Below, in pieces: positions 1 through 11,192 of a stretch of 64,000 bases of DNA. Position numbers and translations under genes: made by a program. Origin of the DNA: Brachycybe producta (Eukaryota; Arthropoda; Diplopoda; Playtdesmida; Andrognathidae). Numbering within the stretch: position 1 is the first letter of the stretch; the number at the start of each line of letters is the position of its first letter. The notes beneath the pieces are model-generated. The model was given only the letters and a program-made list of their open reading frames with translations, was not told where the DNA came from and searched no databases. The stretch lies in contig JAUPFP010000007.1 in NCBI GenBank assembly GCA_036925085.1, positions 1,121,501 to 1,185,500 on the forward strand, given 5' to 3'.

Positions 1-404
1 TGTTTTCTTATCATTGTTATATAAGTTTATTTAAATTGAGACATAAAAATACAGCTTAGCTGTCAACTAGCTTTTTTTTTTAAAAAAATTACAACCAATT
101 TACATAATTTTCAAAACAAAATCTCAGTTGATTTCCCCCTTTTATTTTTCTTTTCAATGAATAATCGACATCCATTTGTTATAAAAAAAATTAGAACAAC
201 GTCACACTACTAATTACAACAGCAACATTTTTCAACAACAACAAAAAAATTGTAGTTGATTCAGTGAGAGATTGATTGATGACATTCATGAAAACCTGGT
301 GTTCGAAAAAGGAAACATTTCTCAAGTTTCTTGTTGTATTTTTTACATAATGTGAGTGGAAGCGGTTGACTGATTAACCGGAAAACTGAACAAACGCCAT
401 AAAA
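1..404. other. AT-rich stretch, no feature seen
   Basis: Low-complexity AT-rich DNA with short A and T runs and a CAACAACAA patch. I see no gene, TIR pair or long repeat here. Confidence 0.6.
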
Positions 405-890
405 CTTGCCAGTTATTCAGTTTGGTATAACTTTTGAAATTGAATTTCTAAAAATAATATTCAATTTTGGCGCTTATTTAATTGACCTAACCTCGATTTA
501 TTTCAACCTCTATATAAAAGCGTATCGCCCTTACTGTGCGCCTTTGGCGTTGTGGCGCTCAGGTACTGAATTTTAGTAAACCTGAATATAATGGGTTTTT
601 GAGGTTATTCAGTTTGAGGTTTGTTCAATTTAGCGCTTGTTAAGTTTTATAAAATTAGCTGAAGTCTGTTTGAAAATATCTTGGTTCATTATAGCCTCTA
701 TGCACAGTCTTTCGCCTTATTGCGCGCGTCTTCACCGTGGTCGCGCTCACACGCCGCACTTATATACTAACTTTATACAGTTAATTGCTTATAGACTAAA
801 TTTGATCACTATTTTTGCTAGTTGTAGTGTAGGAATTTTTGCGGTTATTCAATTCAGTTTAGCACTAGTTCCGTTTGGAGCTAAATCAAC
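405..890. repeat. Dispersed 16-bp motif locus 1 (degenerate GCGCCAAACTGAATAA)
   Basis: Several copies of the motif family occur in the TTATTCAGTTTGGCGC orientation, near 413, 470, 605, 630 and 845, separated by unrelated DNA including a GC-richer segment at 700-750. The same motif is found at 3425, 5640, 13724, 26280, 26499 and 36285. It behaves like the internal repeat of an old transposon. No open frame here resembles a known protein. Confidence 0.6.
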
Positions 891-1040
891 ACTACCTTTC
901 AGAGCTCCGAGGTAGCTTATATTTTGACTTTGGTTTTCTTTTGGAGTTTTACGTGTCAGCATTGCAGTCCTTTTTTTTTCTCTCCGAATTCCCATCATAG
1001 CAAATGTATTACAACTTGAAGCAATGTTTAGGTTCCAACA

Positions 1041-1077
1041 CCAATGGATTGACAAGCCAGAATTGATCATTTGTGGC
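1041..1077. repeat. End fragment of the GATC element
   Basis: GGATTGACAAGCCAGAATTG followed by ATCATTTGTG matches the right terminal repeat of the GATC element seen in full at 62908-63412. No partner end was found nearby, and the next insertion begins at 1078, so this is probably a truncated relic. Confidence 0.6.
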
Positions 1078-1503
1078 GCATTCACACTAGACTGGTTTAC
1101 CAGCTGCTGGTTGGTTGTAGCCCTCTAGCAGCATAGTGTGAACTGCTACCAGCAGCTGCTTTCTCCAGCACGCTAGTGATTTTAACAGCGGCTGGTGAAG
1201 TTGAACATGTCCAACTTTAGCAGCTACCAGCTGGCCATGTGACTTCCTTCCTGCTGCTACCAGTTTGCCACCAGCTAGCGTGAACCCTTTGTCGCTAGTC
1301 GTGGCACTAGTGGGTAGTTCAAACTCCACTGCTTGGGTTGGTTATTGTTAGATTTTGTGTTTTTGCAAGACAGTGATTGGATGACTTGCGCTGCTAATAC
1401 CAGCAGTGACTGGACAAGTGTGAACCCAAAGCAGCCGCTGCTTGCTGTTGCTGCTAATAGCCAGCAGCAACCAGCGGCTTGTAAACCAGCCTGATGTGAA
1501 TGC
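1078..1503. mobile_element. Solo MITE with about 36-bp TIRs, rich in CAGC/GCTG
   Basis: The left end (GCATTCACACTAGACTGG, then TTTACCAGCTGCTGGTTG) is matched by the reverse complement at the right end (CAACCAGCGGCTTGTAAACC, then AGCCTGATGTGAATGC) with a few mismatches. The interior is an imperfect palindrome built of CCAGC, GCTGCTGG and AGCAGC blocks and is clearly more GC-rich than its surroundings. Open frames on the minus strand across it are products of this composition. No second copy was seen in the window and the superfamily is unknown. Confidence 0.75.
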
Positions 1504-2154
1504 AACCCTAAAGCAACCTAATAAATCCAGTAGTGGCTCCCAAGTCATATAAGTTACACATTATGATCGTTTTATCATAGATATGAACAAATTGGACCTC
1601 TCCAGAAAAAAAAAATTCTTTTTAGCAACGAATCACTTACTTGTTGCTTTTTTTTGTGTTTCTAATCTCTTACTTTTACAACTCATTAACACCATATGTT
1701 GATAATGATGATCAATTGACCCCAAAATCTCATCTTTTTTTGTGTGCGTGTGTTTGTGCCCTCATCTCATCTTATTCCTCCTGCTGTTTGACCACCATTT
1801 ATTTGGGGCTTCTTCTTCTTCTTCTTCTTTATAGGATAAAAAACAACAACAACAAACATAATAACCATTGAATGTTAAGTACATTACTATTTCTACACAT
1901 TAGTCTTTATATGAAAGTGAAGAGAGAAAGAGAAGATAAAAAGACCCATTTGAAAACTACTAAAAAAAAAAAGAGGAGGAATAGGACGACGACACCAACA
2001 ACGTTTACGGCAAAATATTCATGGGCACATTTTTTATGGAGAGATGGAGAGAGAAAAAACCCATAGACATAAAACTAAAGAGCGACACAAATAAAAACAA
2101 AATTAGGGGAGGGAGGGAGGGGGAGGTTTATCATCAAATGATATTATTTTGAAA
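1504..2154. other. Intergenic simple-sequence DNA
   Basis: Contains a (CTT)n patch near 1810, an AAC-rich patch near 1845, purine-rich DNA at 1918-2060 and a GGGA-rich patch near 2107. No gene or element end recognised. Confidence 0.6.
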
Positions 2155-2162
2155 GGTTAGAT

Positions 2163-2711
2163 CAAGTATGTCAAACTCGCGGCCCACAACGAATATCTGT
2201 GCGGCCCAGCCCCTGTCAGATTCAGGATTACTGACATTCAACTTGGGTCAGTTTTGAAAGTAATCACTGCAAAGAAGATTTTCTCCTGAAGTATTAAAGA
2301 TTGTAGCAGAGAAGAGAACAGGCATTTAGAAATCGGGAAGAACATAAGTTGCCTCCGCCCTTTTTATGACGACTGGCAACCTCTAATTGTTTGGTTATGT
2401 AGTCTAACGTCACATGCTCCGCCCTTTTCAACGTCGAACCACACAAGAAACCAATTAGAAGTTGCCGATCGTCATAAAAAGGGCGGAGCCAACCTATGTT
2501 CTTCCCGATTTCTAAATGCCTGTGAGAAGAGATGCCAAGTGTCAATGGGAAGAAAACATTAATTTTACCGTTGTCCTTTGTTCTTTTCTCTACTACTTTT
2601 CGAAATAAACCTACGTTTCTATAAAAATTGAAGTTTTTGTTTTTTTGCGGCCCACATAAACTTAGACCTTGTTGATTTGGCCCGTGTTAGCCTTTGAGTT
2701 TGACATGCTTG
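2163..2711. mobile_element. hAT-like non-autonomous element interrupted by FB9
   Basis: The ends CAAGTATGTCAAACTC and GAGTTTGACATGCTTG form a 16-bp TIR with one mismatch. They are flanked by a perfect 8-bp TSD, ggttagat, at 2155-2162 and 2712-2719. An 8-bp duplication and a GTCAAACTC end next to GCGGCCCAC fit the hAT superfamily, which is an inference from family features. No transposase remains. An FB9 foldback (2318-2523) is inserted inside, so this element is the older of the two. The outer element without its insert is about 335 bp. Confidence 0.82.
2318..2523. mobile_element. FB9 foldback MITE (copy 1), nested
   Basis: Starts ACAGGCATTTAGAAATCGGG and ends CCCGATTTCTAAATGCCTGT, with long inverted arms containing the CTCCGCCCTTTT block. 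The TSD gagaagaga is present at 2309-2317 and 2524-2532 (9 bp, perfect). A 9-bp duplication is typical of Mutator-like elements, but no transposase is visible, so that placement is only suggested. The left arm has small changes, such as CCTCCGCCC. Confidence 0.88.
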
Positions 2712-2785
2712 GGTTAGATTATAAAACAATGGAATTTTTTTGTTTTCTAACAATTGACTTGTTGTTTTCTATAGTGAAATAATTA

Positions 2786-2814
2786 AGAGAGAGAAAGAGA
2801 GAGAGAGAGAGACT
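2786..2814. repeat. (GA)n microsatellite
   Basis: Run of GA dinucleotides with one AAAG interruption. Confidence 0.9.
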
Positions 2815-2819
2815 TTCGA

Positions 2820-3424
2820 GTGCAAGTTCGAAGTCTAAACATCATCAGATCATAATTAGTCATTTTTACTAGTAATTAGCCAGAAAGAAATTTTTATTTA
2901 CAAATCCATAGTAACAAAAGACAATAAAGAAATAAGAAATTTATTTGAAGAAGAAAAAAAATTCTCTGTTTCTATCGAAACACTCTTTTCTTTTCTAATA
3001 ATATTTCTAATTTTATCTCCACCCCTTCTTCTTCCACTTAAAGTAAAATTAATTATTCATGTCTTTTAAAATAAGTTATTAACATTATGTGTTAAGAAGA
3101 CAACAATCTCTATGAAAGACAATAACAAGGAATTATATAATGAAAAATATGATTACTAAGGTCCTTCACATTATTATGAGAAAAACACTTGAGAGAAATT
3201 TATATTCACAAACAGATCTAATTAAGTTGGACAAAACTCTTTAAAACAGAGAGTTAAAAAACAATTAAAACACCTGAGATACCAGAAAACAAGACAAAAA
3301 TATAAATAAAGAAACTTCGCACTTAAATCGTCCAAAGTTTAAAAAAAACCCCATTGAAAACAAGCTTATATTCTTTACCTTTGAACAATATTTTGTGTCA
3401 AACTTTTTTTCTTCAATTTTAGAT
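2820..3424. other. AT-rich intergenic DNA
   Basis: A- and T-rich with no ORF of interest and no recognised repeat end. Confidence 0.55.
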
Positions 3425-3605
3425 GGTGGGCATTTGGTAGCGCTAAATTAGCGCCAAATGGAACAAGTGGCAAATCAAACGTGAACTGATTAAGCACCAA
3501 ACTGAATAAGCGCCAAATTAACAAACGCCAAACTGAATTAAAAAGCCAAAAATGTGACAAGTTATTTAGTTTAGTGTTCCTTTAATTTGGCCCTTTATTC
3601 AGATG
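3425..3605. repeat. Dispersed 16-bp motif locus 2
   Basis: Units such as GCGCCAAATGGAACAAG, GCACCAAACTGAATAA and GCGCCAAATTAACAAAC follow one another at about 15-17 bp spacing from 3450 to 3545. The reverse orientation (TTATTTAGTTTAGTG) follows near 3562, giving an inverted arrangement. Arrangement matches 13724 and 36285. Confidence 0.7.
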
Positions 3606-4445
3606 CCCTTTATTCAGATACCTTTTTTTTTTCAGATCGTTAGGCATAGAGAGATCAGCCAGAATGATGCTTTTACTTTAAATTAAGAGGTCTGGGTTAG
3701 AGGCTAGAATTTTTTCTTTTTTCTAGTCAGTAGTTAAATTTGCATCAGTCAACGAGAAAAATGCTCTTGGTTTTAAGGTTTTATTATATAGTGAACACAA
3801 AAAAAAAGCCCCTCGAACTTTTTGACATCCATATCACCACATTCCCCCCCCCCCAACCACATCCCCAATCCCCAAATCCCCTACACACACATCCAAATCC
3901 TAATTTTGCCCGTTTTTCCTCAAAACCTATTTAAGATTCTTTTGTTACTCTAAAGAGACAACAAAGGTCGAAAAACAAATAAGTACTTAAAAAAGTTTTA
4001 CTTATATAAATATTACTAATGCTTTGAATTTTATATAAAACCATCCTCAAGAGTAAATGAATGAATTACAAAATAAAGTAAAAGTATTTGAAAAAAAGAT
4101 GGAAGTTTCTTGAGTGAAGAATGAAAAACATGAGAATTAAAAAAAAAAATGTAAACTTTTGGATGAAATAGTTGAAAATAGCCAACAACTTGAATTCGTA
4201 ATTCCTGTTAAAATTTACCTTTATTATGTAAACACAAGTACCATGAAAAAACATAACCATTTCGGTTTTTTTTAGTCTGGGTCTAAAACTAAATCGTTTT
4301 CTTCCTCTTTTTTTTGGACTTGTTGGCTCCAAGGAGAGAAAGTAGTAGGAAAAAAAAAACTAAACTTCATTGAAACAAGTAGAAGAAGAAAAAAAAAGAA
4401 CCCACCCCTCAAGTCTTACTGTATAAATATTAAGTGGATCTTTTT

Positions 4446-4447
<2 letters not shown>
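3606..4447. other. Intergenic DNA with a C-rich patch
   Basis: Holds GGTTAGAGGCTAGAATTTT near 3694, resembling the centre of the element at 19386; a C-rich stretch at 3843-3900; and A/T runs after that. No gene seen. Confidence 0.5.

Positions 4448-4502
<55 letters not shown>
4448..4502. repeat. (AG)n microsatellite, about 27 units
   Basis: Uninterrupted AG dinucleotides. The serine-leucine open frame on the minus strand across it is an artefact. Confidence 0.95.
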
Positions 4503-4508
<6 letters not shown>

Positions 4509-4885
4509 TACTGGGTATAGGGGGTAAGCTACCCTCCTCTCTTTCTACCCCTGCATTCTGATAGAATTGAGTGAGGCATGTATATTTATAAAGTCGAATC
4601 AAATACCAGTGGGAAATGAATCACAGAAGTGTTCATTTATTATGCATTGACTCCAAAAACTACTGAATTTTCTTCAATTCCTCCTCATAGACGTCTCTCT
4701 CCCTCCAAACTTATTTACCCAAAAACCCCTTTTCATTTCTCCCAACTTCCTCCCTAAGAAGAAAAAAAAAATTAAAAATGTATGACAACGAGCTTCCTTC
4801 GCCAATGTAAAGGAGGACATATACCTATTTACAATTGCATAGTTGCATACTAAAAATATATTCATCCTTGCTTTCTTTTATATAC

Positions 4886-4891
<6 letters not shown>

Positions 4892-4950
<59 letters not shown>
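4892..4950. repeat. (TA)n microsatellite, about 29 units
   Basis: Uninterrupted TA dinucleotides. The isoleucine-tyrosine open frame through it is an artefact. Confidence 0.95.
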
Positions 4951-4952
<2 letters not shown>

Positions 4953-5639
4953 CCCTATGACACTACATTGGATATTTTTGTGTGAGATGTTAAGCAAGAC
5001 AAGAGTTATAACCTCTATAAGTCTACATCAAGCCTTAGTTGGCCCGCCCTCTCCGCCCCCTACCACTCATTTTATCCCTAACCCTTACCCTATCATTTTT
5101 TTTCTGTCTCGTGAACATATAAATATTGACAGCCATTTGTCACGTCCTAACTATTAATAATAAATGAATGGTAACATATTACCTAGTTGATTAGGGGTGT
5201 AACCAACAAGAAGATAGAAAGCAAAAATACAGACATCATTGGATTTTTTTTTTTCAAATTGTATATCTGATAGTGTCTTGAATAGTTGAACACGCCATGT
5301 TCAACAACAACAAAAATGAAGTACAAAAGTATACCACACCAAGGTCCGTCAAGTTGTCTTCCTCATGGTCTTATAACGCCCTTACCTTTTTAAACACCTT
5401 ACCCAAAATTGTCCAAAATTATGCCCTTTTGGAGGACAAAGCAGGTACCTCTCTCCCTTCCTCAACAGTTAGGTATATACAGAAACGCTTATAACTGAAG
5501 AAGTAAACGCCAAATCCAGTTATAGCGTCACTGTGACGTTATAACCGAGGCAACTTAAATAGGAATTCTTTTTAATTGACGCCATTTCCATACTATAGCC
5601 AGTTGTCGTTATGTCCGATGTCGCTGTATAAACCGAGTA
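4951..5639. other. Intergenic DNA, no gene
   Basis: Slightly less AT-rich than average. Contains GTTATAGCGTCACTGTGACG near 5519, a short palindrome. No element boundaries could be drawn. Confidence 0.5.
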
Positions 5640-5900
5640 TGGCAGTAAATGCCAAACTGAACAAACGCCAAACCTTTATATAGTAAGGTTGACTACAACA
5701 ACCAAACATAGTAATCATTTAGTATATTTGTTATATTGGCCCGGCGCGTAAGCCTCATCATGCTAAAGGCACGCAATAAAACATACTAGTTCAAACATAC
5801 TAGTAACAAAGTTAACAAACTGATTAAACGTCAATTGGAATAAACGCAAAACGGAACAAACGCCAACAAATTTGGCAGTTATTCAGTTTAGTTGCATTTA
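5640..5900. repeat. Dispersed 16-bp motif locus 3
   Basis: GCCAAACTGAACAAACGCC near 5650 and GTCAATTGGAATAAACGC, then GGAACAAACGCC, near 5830-5865, followed by the reverse-oriented TTATTCAGTTTAG at 5879. An ATAGTAAGGTTGAC segment separates the two groups. Confidence 0.6.
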
Positions 5901-5926
5901 GCAGTGGCGTCGTCTATTACGTAGCT

Positions 5927-6020
5927 TATACACGATCCATTCTGTCTTATCTTCCACATTAGACAATCACAGCAAAGCATTACACGGACTGACAAACCAG
6001 ATATGTACCCAGCTTTAGTC
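5927..6020. repeat. Degenerate short GATC-type inverted repeat
   Basis: TTATACACGATCCATTCTG on the left and ACTGACAAACCAGATATGTA on the right resemble the ends of the GATC element with many mismatches. It may be an old internally deleted copy. Confidence 0.4.
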
Positions 6021-6082
6021 ACACTTACGCGTGCATGCAGAAGCTCCAAAGCTTTCATTTCAATTACCTTCTGAATGGTACT

Positions 6083-6290
6083 TTATACACGATCAATTTT
6101 GGCTTGTCAATCCGTGGGCGTGGAAACGTAGACATTTCTTTTTCCAATTATTAATGCTTTGCTGTAATACGAAGCTAAGCAATTCTTAAAAAAAAGGGGG
6201 CAAAAAAATAAGCGCTGCCACAACGCAAAACTACAAAAGAACCCCCCCCCCCCCGAACGGATTGATAAGTCAGGATTGATCGATCGTCTA
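6083..6290. mobile_element. GATC element, short copy
   Basis: The left end ATACACGATCAATTTTGGCT and the right end GGATTGATAAGTCAGGATTG, then ATCGATCGTC, are inverted relatives of the ends at 62908 and 63412. At about 208 bp it is shorter than the 505-bp copy, so it is probably an internal deletion derivative. It contains a C13 run at 6242-6254. Confidence 0.6.
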
Positions 6291-6309
6291 CTAAAAGCTC
6301 TATCTTGGG

Positions 6310-7081
6310 TCTTATAGTTATTGTTAATTATTGATTCCTTAAAACACGTTACATTTTTATTTTTTGCATATTTACTAGAAACTTGGTGGTTTTTCAAACA
6401 TCCAAATATGGTAAATATGAATGATTGAATTTTACACACTTTGTCGGTAACAGAAATTACATCTTCATGATTGGAAACAACTTGAAATTCAAAAAAAAAA
6501 AGTCAACGAAGAGGAAATCATTTAATTTGATAAAATAATCTTCTAAAGTGATATGTTATTTACTTATCAACACCATATAGTAATAGGAGGAGGAGGAGGA
6601 GGAGGAAAGTTAATGAACTTTCTTTCATTTGCATTTTATTTTCTAAAATGTCAATACAAAAATAACCAACTTACAAAATGGCCCCGTTTTTCTCTTTCAC
6701 TCTCTCTCTTTTATATACTTTGTGTGTTCTAAACTTTTAACTCTTTGAATAAACAACAATTTACTGTCTACTATGTAAGTCTGTGTAGAATATGTGAATA
6801 AAAACAAGGATTTTGTCTATGAACTTATCATTAACACCATCATCATCACCTCCTCCTCCTCATGATCTGATTACACCAAAATGCTGAAAATTCCACAAAC
6901 AAAACATCTTTTTCACACAATTGTTCAAAAAGAGAGGAGAAAGTCCAGAGAAATCTCTCTCTTTCTCTCTCTGGCTGTCTATTTAGAAATGCATTGTATC
7001 TCTCCCCACTATATAATTAACTTAATTAGGACCATCACACGTTATCAAAGTCTTATGTAACTCACACCATATAATAGAGGC
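6310..7081. other. Intergenic DNA with short microsatellites
   Basis: Contains (GGA)n at 6585-6606, CT-rich patches near 6695 and 6950, and a CATCATCATC/CCTCCTCCTC patch near 6840. No gene recognised. Confidence 0.55.
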
Positions 7082-7115
<34 letters not shown>

Positions 7116-7121
7116 TATATT
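7082..7121. repeat. (TA)n microsatellite, interrupted
   Basis: TA repeats with one GTA interruption. Confidence 0.85.
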
Positions 7122-7547
7122 TACACACACAATCATATTCCAAAGACAATTATCACACCAAATTAAATTATAATCCTTTTTTTAGATCCATTATATTATA
7201 AATACATATACTACTTGAAACGCGTTTTGTCTGAAACGTTTATGGAATTATTTAACCATTGGACATAACTGCTGACCTCTACTGTCATATTTCACAAAGA
7301 AGAAAAAAAACCCCTCATTTTGGCTCATCAAAATAAATAAAAAGGGTTTCTCATAGTAAATTATTAGAACATTTATAGAAAAGGAAGGAAAGAATGTGCA
7401 TTAGGCCTATATACAGAGAAAACGCATCTCTCTTCCATTATGACACTTAACTATACCTAACTGCCTTTTATCAAGTGGGCCACATTTATTTAAGAGTCCC
7501 CCTCCCTCCCTACCTCCAAATAAAATACAACTTCCATTTTTAAAACA

Positions 7548-7955
7548 TTAAGGTGGCCGAATATATATTTATTTTGTTTTCCGTTCCCCAGATGGCGCTA
7601 CTACAAGTGGCTATTATGCTCTACACTATAGGAGGTTGTTTTGAAAAAAATTAGATTTTTCAAGCGAATGTTTTTTTTTTTTCAGGAGGAACATTAACGA
7701 AAAAATTTAAAGTGTTTTAGAAACTAGAATATAGTTGATGATAAAGCTAAAAGTTTTTTTTTTCTCATCATGTGATATCTTACAAAATAAACGTTTTTAT
7801 GACAGTTTGAAAAAGGCCAAAAAATAGTTTTTTTTTTCGTGACATATCAATGGAAAAATTCCCTCAAAAACGGGGCCCTTTTCAAACTGAAAAACTATAA
7901 AATTGTTTATTTTGAAAAATATTTTTGTCATTAAAAAAACTTAACATCTGTCTAA
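7548..7955. mobile_element. GNA element (copy 1), right end missing
   Basis: Begins TTAAGGTGGCCGAATATATA and continues with ATTTATTTTG, GATGGCGCTACTACAAGTGG and TTTTAGAAACTAGAATATAG, parallel to the full copies at 9142 and 42933. Similarity stops near 7955 around TTAACATCTGTC, where the others continue to TATTCAGCCACCTT. It is therefore truncated on the right. It carries AGATGGCGCTAC at 7590. Confidence 0.72.
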
Positions 7956-8892
7956 ATAGATGTCAATAAAACAAAATTTAATGACAATTTTGCAATATAT
8001 ACATGTACTGTTAATGCATTGTCTCATGTTTTGTTTTCATTTCGCGGCCATTGTTGTCTGCTTCGAAATTGGCACGCGGGCCACACAATCGCCCACCGTC
8101 ATTTGTTATTATTTGGCGTTGTTCATAAGAACTAAAAATCTATATCTATTGTATATAGTAACAATGTGAATTGGCGTCGAATTTAATAATATCATTGCGT
8201 GAGTGGTGGTGGTGGTGATGGTAAGAATGACATGATAGCTTTATATATGACAACATATACAGTATATAGACCTATATTATATTGAGAGAGAGAGAGAGAG
8301 AAAACGAAGTACACAGAAGAATATCCCCCTAGGTTTTAACCCATAGCCACCACCGCCATTCAATAGTTAATAAGAAGACATCGACGACTTCTGTACTCTC
8401 CTCCTCATAATAGACCTATCTATCTTTATACAGAGATAGATAGATAGACATGTATACTTTTGGTGATATAATCATTTGACCGTCACTTGAAAAATAGATA
8501 ACAACAAAAAAAAACCCTCCCCGAAAAAAAAATGCAGTCTTAAGAAACATCATCATAATCATCAATAATATTTCATCAACGGTAGGCTTTTTTTTGGTGG
8601 TGTTTTTTTCATTATGGCTGCTGCTGCCCCTGAAAAAACTGTTTACAAGCAAACTTACACAACAACTATACAACTTTCTACTTAAAATCGTAAATTATTG
8701 AAGACACACATTTACGAGTTGGCAACAAGATTAAGGAAAAAAGAATATACTAACAAGTCGTTATCGTCGTTATCTGTTTGTTACAACAACGAAGAAAAAA
8801 AACAACGACTAACTAAGATTGTTCCTTTTTTTACGACTTTTTACAGAGGTTTTCTCTGTCTTAACACAGATTAAGATTACATCCATCACACA

Positions 8893-8895
<3 letters not shown>
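7956..8895. other. Intergenic DNA
   Basis: Includes a small GC-richer patch at 8043-8100, a GTGGTGGTGGTGGTGATGG patch at 8201, a (GA)n run at 8284-8300 and GATAGATAGATAGAC at 8435. No gene or transposon ends identified. Confidence 0.5.

Positions 8896-8986
<91 letters not shown>
8896..8986. repeat. Compound (TA)n-(GA)n microsatellite
   Basis: About 28 TA units pass directly into about 17 GA units. Confidence 0.95.
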
Positions 8987-8989
<3 letters not shown>

Positions 8990-9141
8990 AAGAAAAAAAA
9001 CAGAAGTCTAGACTTAATTAATTAATTAGGATGGACCTTTTTGTTCTTGTTGTTGGCCAACAGCTTTAAATGTCAAAAAATCATAACGTCATCAGGTTTA
9101 AAATGTGTGGGAATCAAGAATGTCTTCAATTGCTCTAAAAA

Positions 9142-9697
9142 AAGGTGGCTGAATACATATTTATTTTGCTTTTGTATCACCAGACGGCTTGTCACTGAGA
9201 AGGCAACTGCTATGTTTCATAGATGATTTTATAAAATTTGGAGTTGAAAAAACGTCAAGCAAACCGTTTTTTTTTAGAAACAACATAACGAGAAAAAAAT
9301 TTAAATTGTTTTCAAAACTAGAAAGGTAGAAGATTATGCTAAAAAGGGGTTTTCATGGCAATATTTTAAAAAATAAACAATTTTATAGTTAAGTTTGAAA
9401 ATGATCCGGTTTTTTTTTTTAGGTTTTCCAAAGTTTTTTTTAAAGTTTTTAAAAAGTTTATTTTGAAAGATACGATTATGAAATAACATTTAGCATTATC
9501 ACCAACTATTCTAATTTCTAAAATACTTTGAGTTTTTTTTTTTTCATAATGTTTCTCTTGAAAAACGTTTTGCTTGAAAAATATAAATTTTCTCAAAACC
9601 GCGGCTGAAGGGAGGAAGAGACTTACTATAGAACATTCTTATAGCCACTGCAGTGGCGCCATCTGAGAAAAAAATAAATATCTATTCAGCCACCTCA
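9142..9697. mobile_element. GNA element (copy 2), full length
   Basis: The left end AAGGTGGCTGAATACATATT and right end ATCTATTCAGCCACCTC are inverted repeats. The interior shares ATTTATTTTG, the AGATGGCGCC block near the right end (as CAGTGGCGCCATCTGAG) and the TTCAAAACTAGAAAGGTAG block with PALB. Length is about 555 bp. No protein is encoded. Superfamily unknown; TTAA-like flanks at 7548 and 42933 hint at a TTAA target. Confidence 0.8.
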
Positions 9698-9805
9698 AAA
9701 TTGTATAAAAATCATTAAAAAAATGAAGATACCTGCAAAAAGACAACAGTTATTTTTTTAACTCCTCCTTTCTTTAATGCCATAATGTTGCATCGCCTTT
9801 TATAA

Positions 9806-9827
9806 CCCCCCCCCCCCCCCCCCCCCC
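9806..9827. repeat. C22 homopolymer
   Basis: Uninterrupted C run, one of about 17 C or G runs of roughly nine or more in the window. Confidence 0.95.
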
Positions 9828-10050
9828 TTCATTCTAAAAAGAAATTCGTGTAAATTTGGTTAGCAAAATATGCAATATATTTCTATCTCTCTCTCTCTCC
9901 CTTGTAAAAACACTTAGCTAAAGTGAATAAATATATTCAAAAGAGAGATCATATTTCTCTCTCTCTCATATCTGAATGAACAAAACCGATAAGTAGTAGT
10001 TTCGTAACTGTGATACATTCGTTTTCGCCACCAAATTCTTAAAAATCTGG

Positions 10051-10692
10051 ATACACACGATCAATTCTGGCTTGTCGATCCTGGCTTATTAGTTCTTGAT
10101 TGTCTCTTAAAATTACCACAGATGTCAATCCAAGCCCCCCCCCCCACACACACCGTCATTCAGTTGAAACCCGCAATTTTGAAATGAATTTCTGGTCGAA
10201 CAGATCATTCGAGCCAAACTTGAAGGAGTTATTAAAAGATGGTATTATGAAAAGCTGATTTAGAACTCTTGATTATTATTTATTTTTCAGATGAGTAACC
10301 ATTAAGAGAATTTATAGAAACTAGAAAGGTAGCTTAATTAATTATAGGTATTTTCATATTAATATCTTTCCAAAATATACTTTTTAGAATTAAGAGACAA
10401 AAATTTGAAAAAATAGCATTAGCTAAGTTGGAGTCATTTTCAAACTGTCACAAAAATTTTCATTTTGAACAGCCCCCCCCCCCCCCTTTAGTGATTGAGC
10501 TACCCTACTAGTTTCTAAAACACACTGCAAGTATTTCTTTAATTTTGCACCTGAAGAACAAGAATAATGAAGAGTTTGAGAGACACCAATTTACACTTCA
10601 AATTTTTAAAAAACCATCTTAACATACACGCGCTCAATTTTAACATTGAAAACTGTGGATTGACAAGCCAGAATTGATCGTTTGTGCCTAGC
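10051..10692. mobile_element. GATC element interrupted by PALB
   Basis: The left end ACACACGATCAATTCTGGCT and the right end GGATTGACAAGCCAGAATTG, then ATCGTTTGTGCC, form the same TIR as at 62908-63412. A PALB copy (10232-10622) occupies the middle. Without it the element is about 250 bp. Confidence 0.65.
10232..10622. mobile_element. PALB palindromic MITE (copy 1), nested
   Basis: Left arm AAGATGGT...GAAACTAGAAAGGTAGC...TTTTCATATTAATATCTTT, right arm GTGATTGAGCTACCCTACTA...AAAACCATCTTAA. The arms are inverted relatives. A C14 run (10473-10486) lies in the right arm. PALB copies share TTTTCATGTTAATATCTTTC and its complement, which flank a short loop. Confidence 0.7.
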
Positions 10693-10880
10693 TTAAGATT
10701 GAAAATGAAGATAACGATGACGGCGATAAGAAAGAAGAATGTCAGTCTTTTAGTGTAATTTGCAAGTTAAATTAATTATCTTCAATGTAAAGATTGCAGA
10801 GATATAAGAAAATAACAATCTTTTTCTTGTTGCTTTATTGCTTTAAGTTGATGACTTTTTTCTTCTCCTCCTTCCTTATG

Positions 10881-11054
10881 CCTTGTTTCCACTGGGATGA
10901 AAATTTGTACTTTTTGAAGATTTCAACCTGTGAAAGATTGAACCAACGAGGCTTTTTTATAGCTTTGATAGTGAATGGGCGGGGCCAAGTTTCTTCTATT
11001 TTTCACCAGTTGAAATATACGAAAAGTTGAAATTTTCACCTCAATGGAAACAAG
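10881..11054. mobile_element. Foldback element, CCTTGTTTCC ends (copy 1)
   Basis: CCTTGTTTCCACTGGGATGA, then AAATTTG, is matched by TTTCACCTCAATGGAAACAAGG at the other end. The middle carries ATAGTGAATGGGCGGGGCCA. The second copy at 36033 has better preserved arms and the same middle, so this is a real family. Confidence 0.75.
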
Positions 11055-11137
11055 GCCTTAAGCGCCGTTCATGCCGGCTATTTTTATCGCAAGATTCCAC
11101 GTGCAAGAAATTAAATATTTCTGTGAATCTTTCACTG

Positions 11138-11192
11138 TAATACCTTGTACACACGTATCACACAGTTAAATGTATTTAACAATTATTCTTAA
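11138..11192. repeat. ATACC element end fragment
   Basis: AATACCTTGTACACACG followed by AGTTAAATGTATTTAA matches the right end of the 44888 copy in reverse. It is cut off at 11193, where the ACTAGTGGGG element starts. Confidence 0.6.

Noticed and set aside
1087-1548. Overlapping minus-strand frames of 66-80 codons
   Set aside because: They come from the CAGC-rich palindromic MITE; no known protein pattern.
2400-2460. tRNA-like GGTTCGA word in FB9 elements
   Set aside because: GTTCGA resembles a T-loop, but there is no acceptor or anticodon stem and no suitable A box. The word is part of the foldback loop.
4843-5157. 104-codon frame at 4843-5157
   Set aside because: Runs through the (TA)n array and encodes an IY repeat; not a gene.
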